From Sambucus nigra (taxonomy: Eukaryota; Streptophyta; Magnoliopsida; Dipsacales; Adoxaceae), in contig OX422208.1 of assembly GCA_949130495.1 (NCBI GenBank), forward strand, positions 643,148,023 through 643,212,022: a stretch of DNA of 64,000 nt. Reading direction: 5' to 3'. This document shows positions 1 through 12,004 of this stretch, piece after piece. The position numbers and the translations under genes were made by a program. A model generated the notes under the pieces. It was not told the origin of the DNA and ran no database searches. It was given only the letters and a program-made list of their open reading frames with translations. Position 1 is the stretch's first letter. Each line of letters begins with the position of its first letter.

Positions 1-175
1 ACAATGTTGTTAAGCCACGCGGAGTGTCCACGAAGTGTCGTACGAGTGTCAGAGTGTCCGGAGTATCGAGATGGGTACGCCACTTTTGAATAAGTATCCG
101 TGCTTCTTAGCTTTAGGTCAGTTGTTCTTCACAACTAGTAATAATAACGGCATCAGAGTGGGTTGACTGGCTTCG

Positions 176-316
176 TTGGTTCACCTAAATTATCTAGGTG
201 ACTACGATTGGGGTGGCGCTATCATGCGCATTTGTATTCCGGGTTGGATGTTGCGTTTCGACAGGAGAGTTCCCCATTGGAGAAATCAGTCCAATGGATT
301 CACTTGGAATCTCCAG
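176..316 (+). pseudogene. possible plant mobile domain (PMD)-like exon fragment
   Basis: A 47-codon open stretch reads VHLNYLGDYDWGGA near its start. This resembles the 'vhl.yL ... YxWGgA' segment of plant mobile domain (aminotransferase-like/MAIN) proteins, a family found in host genes and in transposons. It ends in CAG followed by GTAAAT, a plausible splice donor at 317. The reading frame is open upstream of 176 as well (EWVDWLRL). Sequence from about 600 to 1500 could be further decayed parts, but I could not align it with confidence. The fragment lies on the strand opposite to the uncoupling-protein exon at 1835-1915, apparently within its first intron. The similarity is short, so this is a weak call. 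Confidence 0.3.
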
Positions 317-1834
317 GTAAATTATATGTCATTTAATTTGTTTCAATCCGTTATTTTAATTCAATTATTGTTTTAATTTCAAGATGCTAATGTATAGTGA
401 TCAATTACTTTTTTCAATTTTTCATGCACCCACTATGGTGGTTTGAATGCCTACATTGCATGCACCCAATACTGGACGAGGAGCATGTTAGCTATGATCA
501 TTCCCCCCGCATTCTGCGATTGAGACGGGGGAACCAGTAGTACGCAGTGGGTACAATTTAGCATAATCTGCCTACAGGTCATCGACAGCTGGAGATGCGG
601 AGCGCGATACGGAAGTATGGCAGACGTGGATAAATAATCAACAAATTGCCAGTGATGAGGTATCGCATTCCCTGATTCTTACAGGGTAGAGGGTGATCCT
701 ATTGACTGGTGATGGGATCCACGTCTGGTGTATAAGGGACCGTTGTTGACAACAACATCTTGGATCTCCAGTGGTTATATTTCCTCCAGTCGATTTGGAG
801 TGCCAACACAAACATCCCGAGTAGATCACATACCACCGAGACTCTGCCAAGTAGCCAACTTCACTCACCTTCGTCGATATGTAGTTGGGTTAGACATGGT
901 GGCGGGAGTACGGATATTTGCCATTGGTAGTTCTAGTCTACCGAGTCGCTAATGTGGATGTTGTTTAGGCCAATGCTATACCCTCTCCAACGCCACAGCC
1001 ATACTGCCCTCCAAATGGTTCATGGCAAGCACGTGTAGTGAGCACAAAAGGGTGGATCAGTACGTGTGCATTGCCCATTATGACCTGGAGTCGTGGTGGG
1101 TATTATGCCCGATATCTACCAAGTGCCAGAGGTTATATATCATTTCATTATTTTATTTCATTAATGATACTCTCTTACTATTTCATTTCTGATATTCTTT
1201 CATTTTGTTTACATTAAGTGTTGAAGCTGCCTGTGTGATTCCGTCCTGCGTGAGAGCCTGCGAGACGCGTTGTACACCCAGACGACGCAGGATCAATAGC
1301 ACACGATACGATACATGCAAGGTCAGCTGAGGCAGATGATGCAAGAGTTCTTTGTCATATGTATCCAGTTGTATAGAGCATAACATGTTGTCGCAGATGT
1401 TTGACGGCCCTGCATCACACTCATGATGTGCCCGAGTCGTTTTCCGATCCCAGTCGCAGTAGACAATAGACAGTGATGGAGTAGTCATGCCAACTCCCCT
1501 TAGGTTTTCCATTTTGTTTTATTTCAATTTTATAATGACTTGTAGAAAACTGATTGTAAAAATTATTCTTACGCGATTTCATTTCAATTTCAAAGTACAT
1601 CCAACATTCAATTTTTTATAAAAAGAAAAATAAAACATTCACTTTTGGTTGACCGAGTTACTTCTGGTGACGTGTGACTAGGTACTGATTTGGGCCAATT
1701 TGTAGATCCTAAATAATAATTTCGGAGCACACAGAGGGCATATGCATACAGGAGAAAAGTAGTTTTAAGGTAAGAGTTAAATGCAAATAATGAAATAGGG
1801 AGTATATAAATGGTGATTGTTGAGTGGTACGGAC

Positions 1835-1915
1835 CTCGGCGAAACAAGCAGCAAAAGCACTACTGGCGAAAGTTCCAGCGAATGAGATGTCGGGTTTTGG
1901 CTTGTGGTCGCCCAT
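1835..1915 (-). CDS. exon 1 of plant mitochondrial uncoupling protein (mitochondrial carrier family)
   Basis: The minus strand starts with ATG at 1915-1913 and encodes 27 residues: MGDHKPKPDISF, then AGTFASSAFAACFAE. This matches the N-terminus of plant uncoupling proteins (UCP/PUMP), where 'FA.SAFAAC.(A/G)E' leads into the first transmembrane helix and the PxD carrier motif. The frame ends in GAG followed by GT at 1834-1833, a splice donor where plant UCP exon 1 normally ends. The family are six-helix inner-membrane carriers that dissipate the proton gradient or exchange dicarboxylates. Upstream on this strand is a pyrimidine-rich leader and a TATA box. The following exons, which begin with the carrier signature, are not found in 1-1834. 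Either intron 1 is longer than 1.8 kb and continues off the window, or this is an orphan exon. Confidence 0.68.
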
Positions 1916-1993
1916 TTGATTGAAGACAAGTTAGAGAGGAAGAAGAAGACCGTATATGTCTAAAAAATGTGCATAACAGAAGCTGCTGCTCTG

Positions 1994-2002
1994 TATATAT
2001 AT
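1994..2002 (-). promoter_or_regulatory. TATA box candidate for the uncoupling-protein exon
   Basis: An alternating TATATATAT lies about 80 bp upstream of the minus-strand ATG at 1915. Between them is a CT-rich leader (CTTCTTCTTCCTCTC on the minus strand), a common plant 5'UTR composition. Spacing and strand fit a core promoter. Similar TA runs are common in this AT-rich DNA, so it is a candidate only. Confidence 0.4.
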
Positions 2003-4397
2003 GTGTATACATCGAAACAAGAAATAAAATCTCGGGAAAAGCAAAATAGATATATGCCTGTGCTATGTGCTGTCCGTCGTCACCTTCATTTATTTATTGG
2101 TTTTCACGTTTGTGCTTTGCGGCTGCCTACGGGTAGTTTTTTTTTTTTTATTCTTCTTCCTCTTAATGCACTCGACAACTTTGAATTTTTTTACTTTCCA
2201 AAAATAACTCTTTATTTTCTATTTTTTATATTTCTTTTTCGAGATAAAGGGTAATTTTACCTATTTACCAAAAGCCCCCACCCACAAATCCCACGTTTTG
2301 AAGTATGATTTTCAAGATTTATAAACGTTTCAATTTTCATAATCGATCTTAATCATATTTCCTCATCGACAACATTGTCTCAAAAATGAGAATTTTTATA
2401 CACAAGTAATCGCGTCCATTTTCAAGGACCCACCATTTATGTGTGGGTAAATATGTTGTAACAATATCACTAATTAGATTTTTTACATAAAAATGAATTT
2501 ATTTTCGTTTACAACTTTCTTCAAGTTTTGAATCCCTACTAGTTGTTATAATCAAATATTTTTTTCTTTCTATATACTTTCGACATTTTATATATGTAAC
2601 AATACTTTTTTTATATGCGATAGTTTCTATTACAGCTCTCTCCGAGAAGCCTCCTTCAACCAAAAAATTTCCGGCTAATGTAATTTCAAAATTCATCCAG
2701 GTCTCTCTCTTTCTGCCCCCCCCCCCTCTTCTCTATCTCACACGCAATCACTCCTTTTATCTCCCCCTCTCTCTCCCCACTCTTTCTCGGGGTTTGTTGT
2801 TGGGTTTGGCATTAGTTTCATGTCGATTGTTGGTTTGATGCTTTTGTTGCATGTGATTTTCTCACTTTGCTCTCTAATGGAAGGGTTTTGCGTTGGGAAG
2901 TTGAGAAATGTTGGTTAAATATGGTTGGATTGTTAATAGTAGTTGTGTTAAATTTAAATTACCATGAAAGGCGAAATAGATAGATCGTGGATAAGAAATC
3001 ATGCAATGGTGGAAACTAATGTTATCTAAATAATTTTTATCACTTATGTTTTAGAATAAACAACTAATAGTGACCTTTGCTTCATAAAAATAATGAAAGT
3101 AAATTTGTACCTAAGGTGGTATAGTGGTGGACTATACTTTCTTGTATTTCTCTCTCTCTCCAACAATTTACTTCATGAACTTCTTTGATTTACCTAACAA
3201 GGCTCACTAAAAATAATCATTGATATTGTTGGGTTATGTTTGGGGGACATGAGTGATAAAAATAATAGCAGATTCAAGGGATGTTTACAGGTACCGTGCA
3301 CAATTGGTTATATTATCAGGGTTATATTTTTAAAACCATGTTTTATGACATTGATTATTTATCAATAAATAATTATCTTAGCTCATTTTGAAATACGAAT
3401 CATATTTGTGGGAAGACCTTATGTTTGTTTATAAATATATTGCATATATTGATCAATTAAACTTAATAGGAATTCTAGTGAGTTGGATATGGCACAATCA
3501 CTAAATATCAAAATATTCAGTTTTAGTATGATTGAACTATTCACAATCTAGATAGGGAGTAAGATGCATGTATAATCATAGTAGTTTATTTGGACTACAA
3601 GAGTCTATCGAATAGTTCGAAAACTTTTCATGTAGTTCAAGAAATATTGTACAAGTACATCCAAAATATATTAAACAAGAGCAAAGGTGAGATTTGACTT
3701 TATGTACTGACTAGATCAGACTTACACAATATCACGTTTGACAAAAGGTGCATAGATTCTTAATCCTAATGGATAGGAGGATCAAAATAGTCACGTAATT
3801 ATTACTTTGATCTACCAATGAATGAGATTTTATTTATTGGGTCAATAAGCCCTGTGAGTTGGGCAATAATTGTGTGAATATATTCAAGATCGTGTTTCAG
3901 AGGACTCGTGTTCGAGATATATTATGTATTGTGATACCTCTTAATAAATTTATAAATTTTGATTCTAGCAGTAAACTCAACCGGTGGATTTTAAATTAGA
4001 AGAGTACCAAATAATTTAAGCTTGAGTTTAAGAAATACATAAGAAGCTAATGAAATTTGATTTGTGACAAATTAAATTTCACCAAACTGGTGTTTAATAT
4101 TTAATGCGGGAAATCATATTATATATTATATAAATTTAAAAACAAGGCATGTTTATTCGAGTAATGTTAAAATAATTATATTAGATTCTAGTTGTAGTTT
4201 TAATTGTAATTATTTAATAAAAGTAATTACAATTAAACAGAAAATGAAATAAAATATGGAGGCTAATTTGGGATTTCCATACTTCTGTTTGGAATCCAAT
4301 TTAATGATTTTCCTTAGGTCACTGGTATAGTTCATGTTTCAAGTAACTTACCTATAATTCACGTAAAACCCTAATTATCTCAAGTCGACTTCATGTA

Positions 4398-4456
<59 letters not shown>

Positions 4457-4679
4457 AAGGGGTTTAAGTTGCACTAAACACGTCTAAGGGTCAGAGAGGG
4501 TGGGGTAAAATACTATTCACATAATTTGGGAGGGGCGATGAGAGAGAGAAAAATATCTTATTTTATCAAGGTTTAATCTCCAAAAGTGTCCACACACATA
4601 GATATCTTTGGGTGAATTATACACTAAAAGATCAAATGTATTTTTCTCATCTATAAAAGGAATTACAACTAGTGTTTTA
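2003..4679. other. AT-rich noncoding stretch without recognised gene
   Basis: No convincing coding region or element boundary was seen. Noticeable items are a pyrimidine-rich tract at about 2699-2795 with a run of C's near 2717-2727, which looks like a 5'UTR but has no following coding frame. There are also long AT-rich blocks around 3330-4330, which could be old LTR or intron sequence, and an AT microsatellite at 4400-4453. The region may include the uncoupling-protein gene's upstream region at its left end. Confidence 0.5.
4400..4453. repeat. (AT)n microsatellite
   Basis: About 27 uninterrupted AT dinucleotides. It lies 230 bp left of the Tat-1 LTR. Confidence 0.95.
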
Positions 4680-5675
4680 TGTAACACCCCATATTTTTCC
4701 ACGTAGAAGGTGGTCATCCTAATACATAGAAGATAGGGTATGTTAAACAATTTATATCATTCTAAGCATTAATGATTAACTTGATAAGATCACAACTCAG
4801 CAATTAAAAGATATAAAATGAGACAATGAGATCAAATTTCAATGAATAAAAAACAACTATAGATTCCCTATGGGTCCATAAAATAAATAATTGAATGTAA
4901 AAAGTTGCTTACAACACTTATTTACCAGCCAGTAAGATAAAACCACGTGAAAGTTCAATGTGGTAATTACAACCATGAATGTGGTAAATTAGTTTAACGC
5001 AAATGGCTACACAAGCATTTGGCACTTGTCAAGGCCTTGAACGTGAACACTTAACTAATAGTTATAGGGGCGTAAGTGCACCTAGACTGGAATATTTAAT
5101 TGAGTAGCTACCTAACAGTTACAAACACCAGTTAACTGGTAAGGAAACCTATAAATAAGCACGAAAGGATGAAAGGAATGAGGACTCACTCAACAAAAAA
5201 ACTACATTTACTTGTTTCACCTCTTTTTTCCTTTTATTGCCTTTTCTTTTCTTTTCGTTTATTTATAAGTTTTTCTTTCTACGAAGTAGTTTGTAAGGTC
5301 GATTGTAATTATATTTACATTTTATTAAAAGTTCATTTGCCTCTACATTTAACTTGTTTTACTTTTCTTAGTGTAATTATTTTCTTTTACTTTTTTATCT
5401 TACTTTATTGTTTTACTCAGTTCAAACTTTTGTTTATCTTCATTTTTGCACTTTACATCTTCATCTTTAGATTCTAGTTAAGTAAGATTATTTAGCATTT
5501 AGAGTAAAATCTTTCTTAAAGGAATCACAAGTCTTCTTAATCTAAGCATCGAATGGTACACAATCGACATTTATCGCAAGGCTAATATAATTAATTGGTT
5601 GGTAAGACTACAATATTTCATGGGATGCTCGTATACAACCAAATATAAAAAACAACCAAACCTAGCCAAATATAT
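4680..5675 (+). repeat. 5' LTR of Tat-1
   Basis: It starts TGTAACACCCCATATTT, a typical plant gypsy LTR start, and contains a TATA box (TATAAATA, 5150-5157). A T-rich transcribed-leader-like zone follows at 5220-5460. The right edge is placed just before the motif AGCATGCCCAGTGGGAC (about 5680-5697), which resembles the '..GCCC(A/G)(G/C)(T)GGG..' sequences that follow LTRs in Tat-group elements. No second LTR copy is in the window, so the edge is approximate. Confidence 0.55.
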
Positions 5676-5870
5676 TTTTAGCATGCCCAGTGGGACCCTG
5701 GTGTTATATAATTGTTCATCGTGGCTAAAACAAAAAAAAAGCAAAGATGGTGTGAGAATGTTTGTGAAATTGGTTCAATCAACCAACATATCATCATTAC
5801 AGAGTAGATATTGGTTGAACCTGCCCATGAGTTGAGATCAATTAATCAAAACTAAAACTTAAATATAGCA

Positions 5871-8598
5871 ATGGCTCCAAGGGCCAAAAATCTCAATGTA
5901 ACACCTGTTGTTAGTGTGTCTTCAAATGCCCACGATTAATTAATACACTAGTTAAACTCGGTACTTGATCATCTTAGGAACATAATGCAAACTAGTAATA
6001 CGTTGATCATGACAGTAACTAGTAGATGTTCTACTCCCACTGTTGCAATGTTCAATGGTCAAGGTTATACACCCCAATTGGTGTGAATGTTACCACCCAA
6101 CCCAATCTTTATCACCATGTGTATTAAAGGCCTAACATTGGTGAAATCAATTCTAGAACAAACCTAAGGGTGGAAAATTATACAAAGACTATTGGTTTAG
6201 GTATGAATAACCGATTAGAGGGTTTAGGAACATCTAAAACTTACCAATAAATGGGTTATAACAACCGAGAGGAAGAATGTTTGTTCCGAAAGTTGGAAGG
6301 ACTAGGTCATACTATAATGAAAGCAAATTAGGCTTCCCAAAGACTTTTGAGTTATAGGCTAGTCAATAACCCTATGTTTGAATATGAACCAAGGGGTTGG
6401 GAACCAACAAGAGATTTGGTAATAAGCCCCTCCAAATGGAAAATAACCAAATTCCTCAGGCATCTCAACTAATGTCTTTCCAAACCCAATAAAATTCTTA
6501 TCCAGAAATTCCGTCTCCATTGGTATAGCCAACACCCATCATGAACCAAACAATCGTCCCACCAAATATATAGTTACATATGTAGGAGAAATAAAATTGT
6601 GGATCTCATACATGAGATTTTTGGACAATGGCTCAGGGGTGAAGACTCTAATTTATAGAAAGCCACACCCATTGATTAAACTTCCAAAGGGCTTTAAGTT
6701 CCCAGTTGTTTCTCTTTTTCTAGGAGATATGAGTCAATCCACAGTGAAACACGTATCAAGGTTCACCAATTAGTGTGATGATGTAGGAACTAATGAATAC
6801 CTCAAACTACGTTTATTTTCTACTTCCTTCGATGATCAAGTCTTCTTTTAGTTCATAAGCTTGCCACCTAACACTGTTCAAACATGGAAACAAACGTAAG
6901 ATATGTTTAATGCAAAATTCTTTCAAACTAAGTCAGAAGCATCTATGGCTGACTTGCCTAGACTAAGCCAAAATCTATATGAAAAAGAAACTAATTTCAT
7001 AAATAGGTTTAAAATTGCTAGGAATAAATGTAAGATAGTGCTACCTGAGTTTGAGTTCGTCAAATTAGCCCCAAATGGGCTACAATTTTGCTTCGAAAAA
7101 AATTCGATGCTACTGAATTAAGATATTTTTTGTAATTAACCGCCAAAGTGTCCAAATATGAATCTCTTTTAGAAAAGGGGCATGAAAGAAATGCTTATTC
7201 TTTTAAAATATATTATAAGGACCCACACATTGAGAATGATGTTGAGGTTATAGGAACGAGATCCATTATTTGTGATAATTTAGTTCAAAGGAACATAATA
7301 GTAGAGTCTTATTCCCCAAAATCAAAGGGGATGATTGTAAAAATATTCGTTTAACATCTCTAAGGCAGATAATTTTTTTTATTATCTCTTAAAAGTCAAA
7401 ATGTTAAAACTTCCTGATGATGGGGAAATGCCAAATAAAATTAAAGGACAAAATTATTACAAATGGAATAATATTTTATCCAATGATTGTTCTATTTTTC
7501 GCGGCATAATATAAGAGTTGATCATAAAAAGAAAAATCAAATTTCTTAAAAGAGAGGGAAATACTATGGGGGGTTGACGTACCCATTTCCCAATGTGGAG
7601 GAGATAGAAACAAGCATGTAATTTATTCAACTACCTCGAAAAAAAGGCATGTTGAGTTCAAAATGAAAACAAAGGTTCAGTCCAAGGCTTCGAAGACTGA
7701 AGCAGTTATTGGCCCAGATTAAAAAGTCACGAACCACCTGTGCATTAGGCATGGAGAATATATATTCTTAAATGTGCGTATTTATTGCCACAAGTGGGAA
7801 ATAATAACAAAAGTTCAAGAGAAATGGGAATAATGGCTATACTACTAAGACCCGAGGGTTCCAAGATAAATAAAGTTTCCAAGGGAATGTCTCTAGGAAA
7901 ATAAATCTATTTTTGGCCCCTATCACCCTCAATGAAACATCAAGACACTAAGAAATTACCAATACACTAGTTTGGGTTTCAATGAAGAAAAATCGTGCCA
8001 ATATTTGTAAGTTTTCAAGGTCCATGAAAATTCCAAAATTAGTCCCAGTGGTGAAGGTTGTACATGATGGGTTTGTTGTTCAAGACCCAAAGGTTGCCCA
8101 ACAATTTAATGAGATGCCTAGGAGGCCAAAAATAGTGAAACCTCAATCGGTATATCCAGGGATGTGGAATTTAGTATAACTACCAAAATAAAAGATAAGA
8201 GAGCCAGATATTGTGATCTCTCGTACTCAACAAAGGTGGATTCAAGGAAAGTACATGGTCTGGCAAAAGGCCTCCGAAATTTTGCGTTTAAGTGAATCAG
8301 AAGGAATTTTATTTTCATCTTCGAAGCCAAATCTAAGGCTCCATAGAGAGCATAAAGGAAGTTAATATTCTTCACACATGTTGGTTGAGAAGATTAAAGA
8401 GTTGAAAAAGGCTATGAGTGTGGATGAGGATAACATGTCTGGAGATAGTTCCTCGGGTGAATTGGAAAAGAAAACTGTTGGTTATGAATGCAATATCACT
8501 TGCTCAAGGTACTGCTCAATAGTAATTAATCCAATTAGGACTCCTAGTCCCAATTAACATGGACGTGATCCTTCCAAATAGGTTCAAAGCTGAAGAGC
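5871..8598 (+). pseudogene. Tat-1 gag, heavily frameshifted
   Basis: Gag is the capsid/nucleocapsid protein that packages element RNA. The best-preserved part is at 6780-7360. There, 'LPPNTVQTWKQ' leads into FNAKFFQTKSEASM, ADLPRLSQNLYEKETNF and 'FKIARNKCKIVLPEFEFVKLA', the layout of the retrotransposon gag domain of Tat/Ogre elements (W..LP..S..TW..M...F...F). A frameshift lies between 7121 and 7148. A second readable block at 7982-8179 (KIPKLVPVVKVVHDGFVVQD) is gag C-terminal. Stops and shifts separate the blocks. At 8598 the sequence is cut by a foreign LTR, and the same polyprotein resumes as protease at 19493. Confidence 0.65.
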
Positions 8599-9891
8599 TG
8601 TAACACCTCGCCCCGCCCGGGGAGAGGGAACGGAGCGCTACTGCGATAAACTAAATCAATTCCATAAATAACAAGGTATAGAGCATCTAAATCCCACAAG
8701 TCTCTCGAATTACATACAACAGCTAACTCGAAAATAAAAATACAAATCTCCAAATGCTCTATACATCAAAATAATACAATATTCTCTCTTGTATTAAAAA
8801 TCTTCCCAAAATAATCTTCGTTAAAACCCTCCAAATCAAATCCAAAGCGCCCATAAATCCGCGTTAACCTGCCACTAAAAGAAAATATGGGGAAGTACAC
8901 AATACGATAGAAAATATGCTCAACAAATAATAGCGATGAATAATACCTCACAATACGAATACGAATATTTAAATCAAAAGCGAATCTCATAAGCAACTAT
9001 ATCAATATAATTTCTCAACAACACATTAACCGGGTCACGAGGCCTTACCACCGTACCGCGCCTATGCATTTTTAGCATATCCGGAAAAAGGATATTGGAG
9101 GGTGTCCAACCTCCGTTCCATATTAAAATCTCATGCCAACATGCTCAACACCAAATAATAATAACATATGAATCAAAATTAGATTCCAACAAATACTTCC
9201 AGATTCCAATGAATTTATCAATTCAAATATGAGTCAATAATCACAAGAAAATAACGGGAATAACACTCGCGAGATTAAGGAGCATAATGTGTAAAACCCC
9301 ATACCTCAAACCACGATGAGAAACCAACTATAAATCTGCCCATAAATGTAGATAACACCATCAAAATCAGTCCATAAACACCAACAAAACTTCCTCCAAG
9401 ATCAACCTCAAAACAGCCTCAAGAACACCTCCAAAAACCTAAGGTTGAATGCATAAATCAAATGGTACTGTTTGTGTATAAAAGAGAGGAAAAGAAAATA
9501 TGTTTTCTGGGTATATTTGTGCCACAAGGCTGTTCCAAAACAATAGCCCACGATGCCTTTATATAAGGTAAAAATATAAGAGTTGGAGACCAAAACAACT
9601 TCTCAAAATCTGCTTGTTGCGCACGATTTCTGAAGGCATCGATCGATCGATGCCCAGGCGTCGATCGATCGATCGCCTGTGAAATCTGACAGTTCGCTTA
9701 GAAAATTTATAAGGGACAATTTATTTAAAAATCAAAATAAAATCCGTTTTAACTCCGATTTCGAAACCGTTTGAAATTCTCGCCTTTAAAAATAATACTC
9801 AACATAATTGAGCAATAAAAATAAATTTATCTCAAAATTTATTTTTCCTCTTTATTTTGAAAACACTCCAAAAATTACGCGGATTGTTACA
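8599..9891 (-). repeat. LTR of chromovirus family B, minus strand (3' LTR position)
   Basis: The minus strand starts TGTAACAATCCGCG at 9891 and ends GGGGCGAGGTGTTACA at 8599. The same family occurs in plus orientation at 21047-22271. A minus-strand TATA box (TATATAAAGG) is near 9565-9556. Just outside the start lies a purine-rich tract (on the minus strand, TTAGTGGGGAAG) typical of the polypurine tract before a 3' LTR. It contains two GATC-repeat palindromes at 9635-9682. Confidence 0.75.
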
Positions 9892-10123
9892 CTTCCCCAC
9901 TAACAATGGAATTTCGCCCTCGAAATTCGTCGAATGCCTACGCTCAAAATCAGGCCAACTACAACTATCTCAAAAAAATAAATTCCTCACATCTAATCTA
10001 GATGCCTAACACGAAACGATCATCTAAAAAAATTCTATCTCCAAAAATACGCACCATAAAAACGCAACAGACCCAAAACCCAAACCCCGAGGGTGGTCGT
10101 ATACCTAAGCTCTGATACCATTC
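9892..10123 (-). mobile_element. 232-bp internal remnant with primer site and polypurine tract only
   Basis: On the minus strand this begins with GAA, then TGGTATCAGAGCTTAGG (10120-10104), the complement of the initiator-methionine tRNA 3' end and the usual primer site of plant chromoviruses. It ends with a 'GAATTTCGAGGGCGAAATTC' type segment and TTAGTGGGGAAG, the usual sequence after pol and before a 3' LTR. No coding region remains. The LTR on its 5' side is family A while that on its 3' side is family B, so it is a deleted or chimeric element. Confidence 0.65.
10104..10120 (-). promoter_or_regulatory. tRNA-Met primer binding site
   Basis: TGGTATCAGAGCTTAGG on the minus strand lies three bases after the end of the minus-strand LTR-A. 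Initiator tRNA-Met priming is the norm in plant chromoviruses. Confidence 0.7.
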
Positions 10124-11155
10124 TGTAACACCCCGACTAATTAAAACTTGGGTGATCAAGCCTTAATTTAATTTAAAATGGGTTTCTTAAATGGTTCATT
10201 CTTAGTATCACTGTCGAAATTTTTTTAGTTATTAACCACCTGAGTGAAATTAAGCTAGTGCTAAATTTTAACTTCCTTAAACAGATGAAACAACTCATGC
10301 AGAACAATAAAGATTAAGCAGTATTAAACCAATCATCATAAATACTGAAAGAAATATTGTCTCGCCGAAAACCACGGCTGAAACAAAACAAATCTCAAAA
10401 TCCAATACGACAAAATGACTGCAAATGTAAAAATTGGACAACATGTCCCCAAACTGAGAATAATAAAACTGAGATCCTATACACTAGATCTAAAGGAAAA
10501 GAATCGTCTAAGTAAGCCCTGCAACATCCACATGTGCTGTAACTCCCAAAATTCCTGGAATGAAGTCATGATGGGTGTCCCTGTGGCTGGGCACCTAAAA
10601 GGTTTTTAAAAATATTTTTACATAGCAAGAGTTAGTACTCAAAACATAAAAATATTTTGCAAGCATCTATCACAAATATGAGTTATTGATTATACATGTT
10701 AAGATTTCGTACACACTCTTGAGTTAGCTCACCCCTCTCCCATAGTTCACGCCTAACGTTGGTACCTAGTCCATCTAGTTATACTATCCAAGCTAACTAG
10801 ACTAGAAATACTCCACTGGACTTTTATACTCTCTAAGTTTTCATATCATACACACAGTATTTTAATAGTTCATAACTCATATGTTTTACACGTAGATAAC
10901 TTATTCATCTCTTGTTATCTTTGTTCTTTTTCTAATTAAGTCTCACTACTTAATTATTTTTAAAGTATTATCAGTCCATCTTATTATCTACTATCTCATG
11001 TCAGTAGATTTTACATACAATGTACCTTTATCACACGACATATACTAAATATTAGTTATCACTAATATGTCATTATAATACACATAAAGGACTCTTGTTT
11101 CGGAATGACTCATCGACCCCAAGTAAGAGTTGGTTCGGAATGATACATCAACCCC

Positions 11156-11195
<40 letters not shown>

Positions 11196-11745
11196 TCTAT
11201 CTTGGACTCTTTCATCACGACACCAGTTTTAAGGTTTGGTTCGGTAGTCTTCATCGACCCCAAATATATAATAACTCTATGTTAGTTCGGAATGTCTCAT
11301 CAACCCTAACATAATCCATTTAGGTATAATTCTCTTAACCTAAAAGTTCATATAATTTAGTAAGTACACAACCGCCTATCAATCATTTTAGTATGTAATA
11401 TTTTATTCTCGTATATTCATCGTCCTTGTTAATTTACGATTTATTTCACCATCGCATTTAATTGAGTATGTGCACTACTCTAAGGGCCCTAGTTACCCCT
11501 TCAATTAATTCAGTAGTCAATTCATCTCTACCCTACTGATAATTATTTTGAATTCATGTTAACTCCCTTCATAACTTAAATTCACCATTTATGATACTCG
11601 ACCCGTTCGTTCTTTTCTTATCTAACCATTTTCTAAGTCTTTCTCTCAATGACTATGATGGGTCTCAACTCTCTACCTACTGGTCTTTATCAAGTTATAG
11701 GATAGGTATAAAATCACCCTAAACTTCTCAATAAGTGTCAACCAT
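10124..11745 (-). repeat. 3' portion of LTR-A, minus strand (inverted relative to 17887-19492)
   Basis: The sequence is the reverse complement of the last 1.6 kb of the plus-strand LTR-A, with roughly nine bases in ten identical by eye where I compared them. It includes repeated GGGGTCGATGA...CATTCCGAACCAA units (inverted here) at about 11095-11310 and an expanded TA microsatellite at 11158-11190. Similarity stops near 11745, so about 1.3 kb of the LTR's 5' part is missing. Confidence 0.75.
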
Positions 11746-12004
11746 ATATGTATGGAAAGGTATATCTCTTAGCAATCTAATGAACTTGGAATCAGGTCAA
11801 TCGGAGTTCTATAGAGGGAATAATCGACATGTTACTACAGGGTGTTTGATCTGTCAGCATAGCAATCTGCTAGAATTTTGACGTGACTTTAAACGTGTAC
11901 GATTTGAGTTGTACTTTGAATTAGAGTGTGAATCATAGATGTATGAAAAGGTCTATCTCTTAGCTTTCCAATGAACTTGGAATCAGGTCAATCGGAGTTC
12001 TAAA
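11746..12004. repeat. junction segment with a ~70-bp direct repeat
   Basis: Two copies of a segment (about 11744-11813 and 11934-12003) share ATGTATG(G/A)AAAGGT(A/C)TATCTCTTAG and AATGAACTTGGAATCAGGTC. The segment joins the inverted LTR-A to a truncated gag. Its source is not identified; similar wording occurs in plant LTRs. Confidence 0.5.

Noticed and set aside
2699..2830. Pyrimidine-rich 5'UTR of a plus-strand host gene
   Set aside because: No coding frame or exon could be found downstream before the Tat-1 LTR.
5169..5477. 102-codon hydrophobic frame in the Tat-1 LTR
   Set aside because: Phe/Leu-rich translation of a T-rich leader; no family resemblance.
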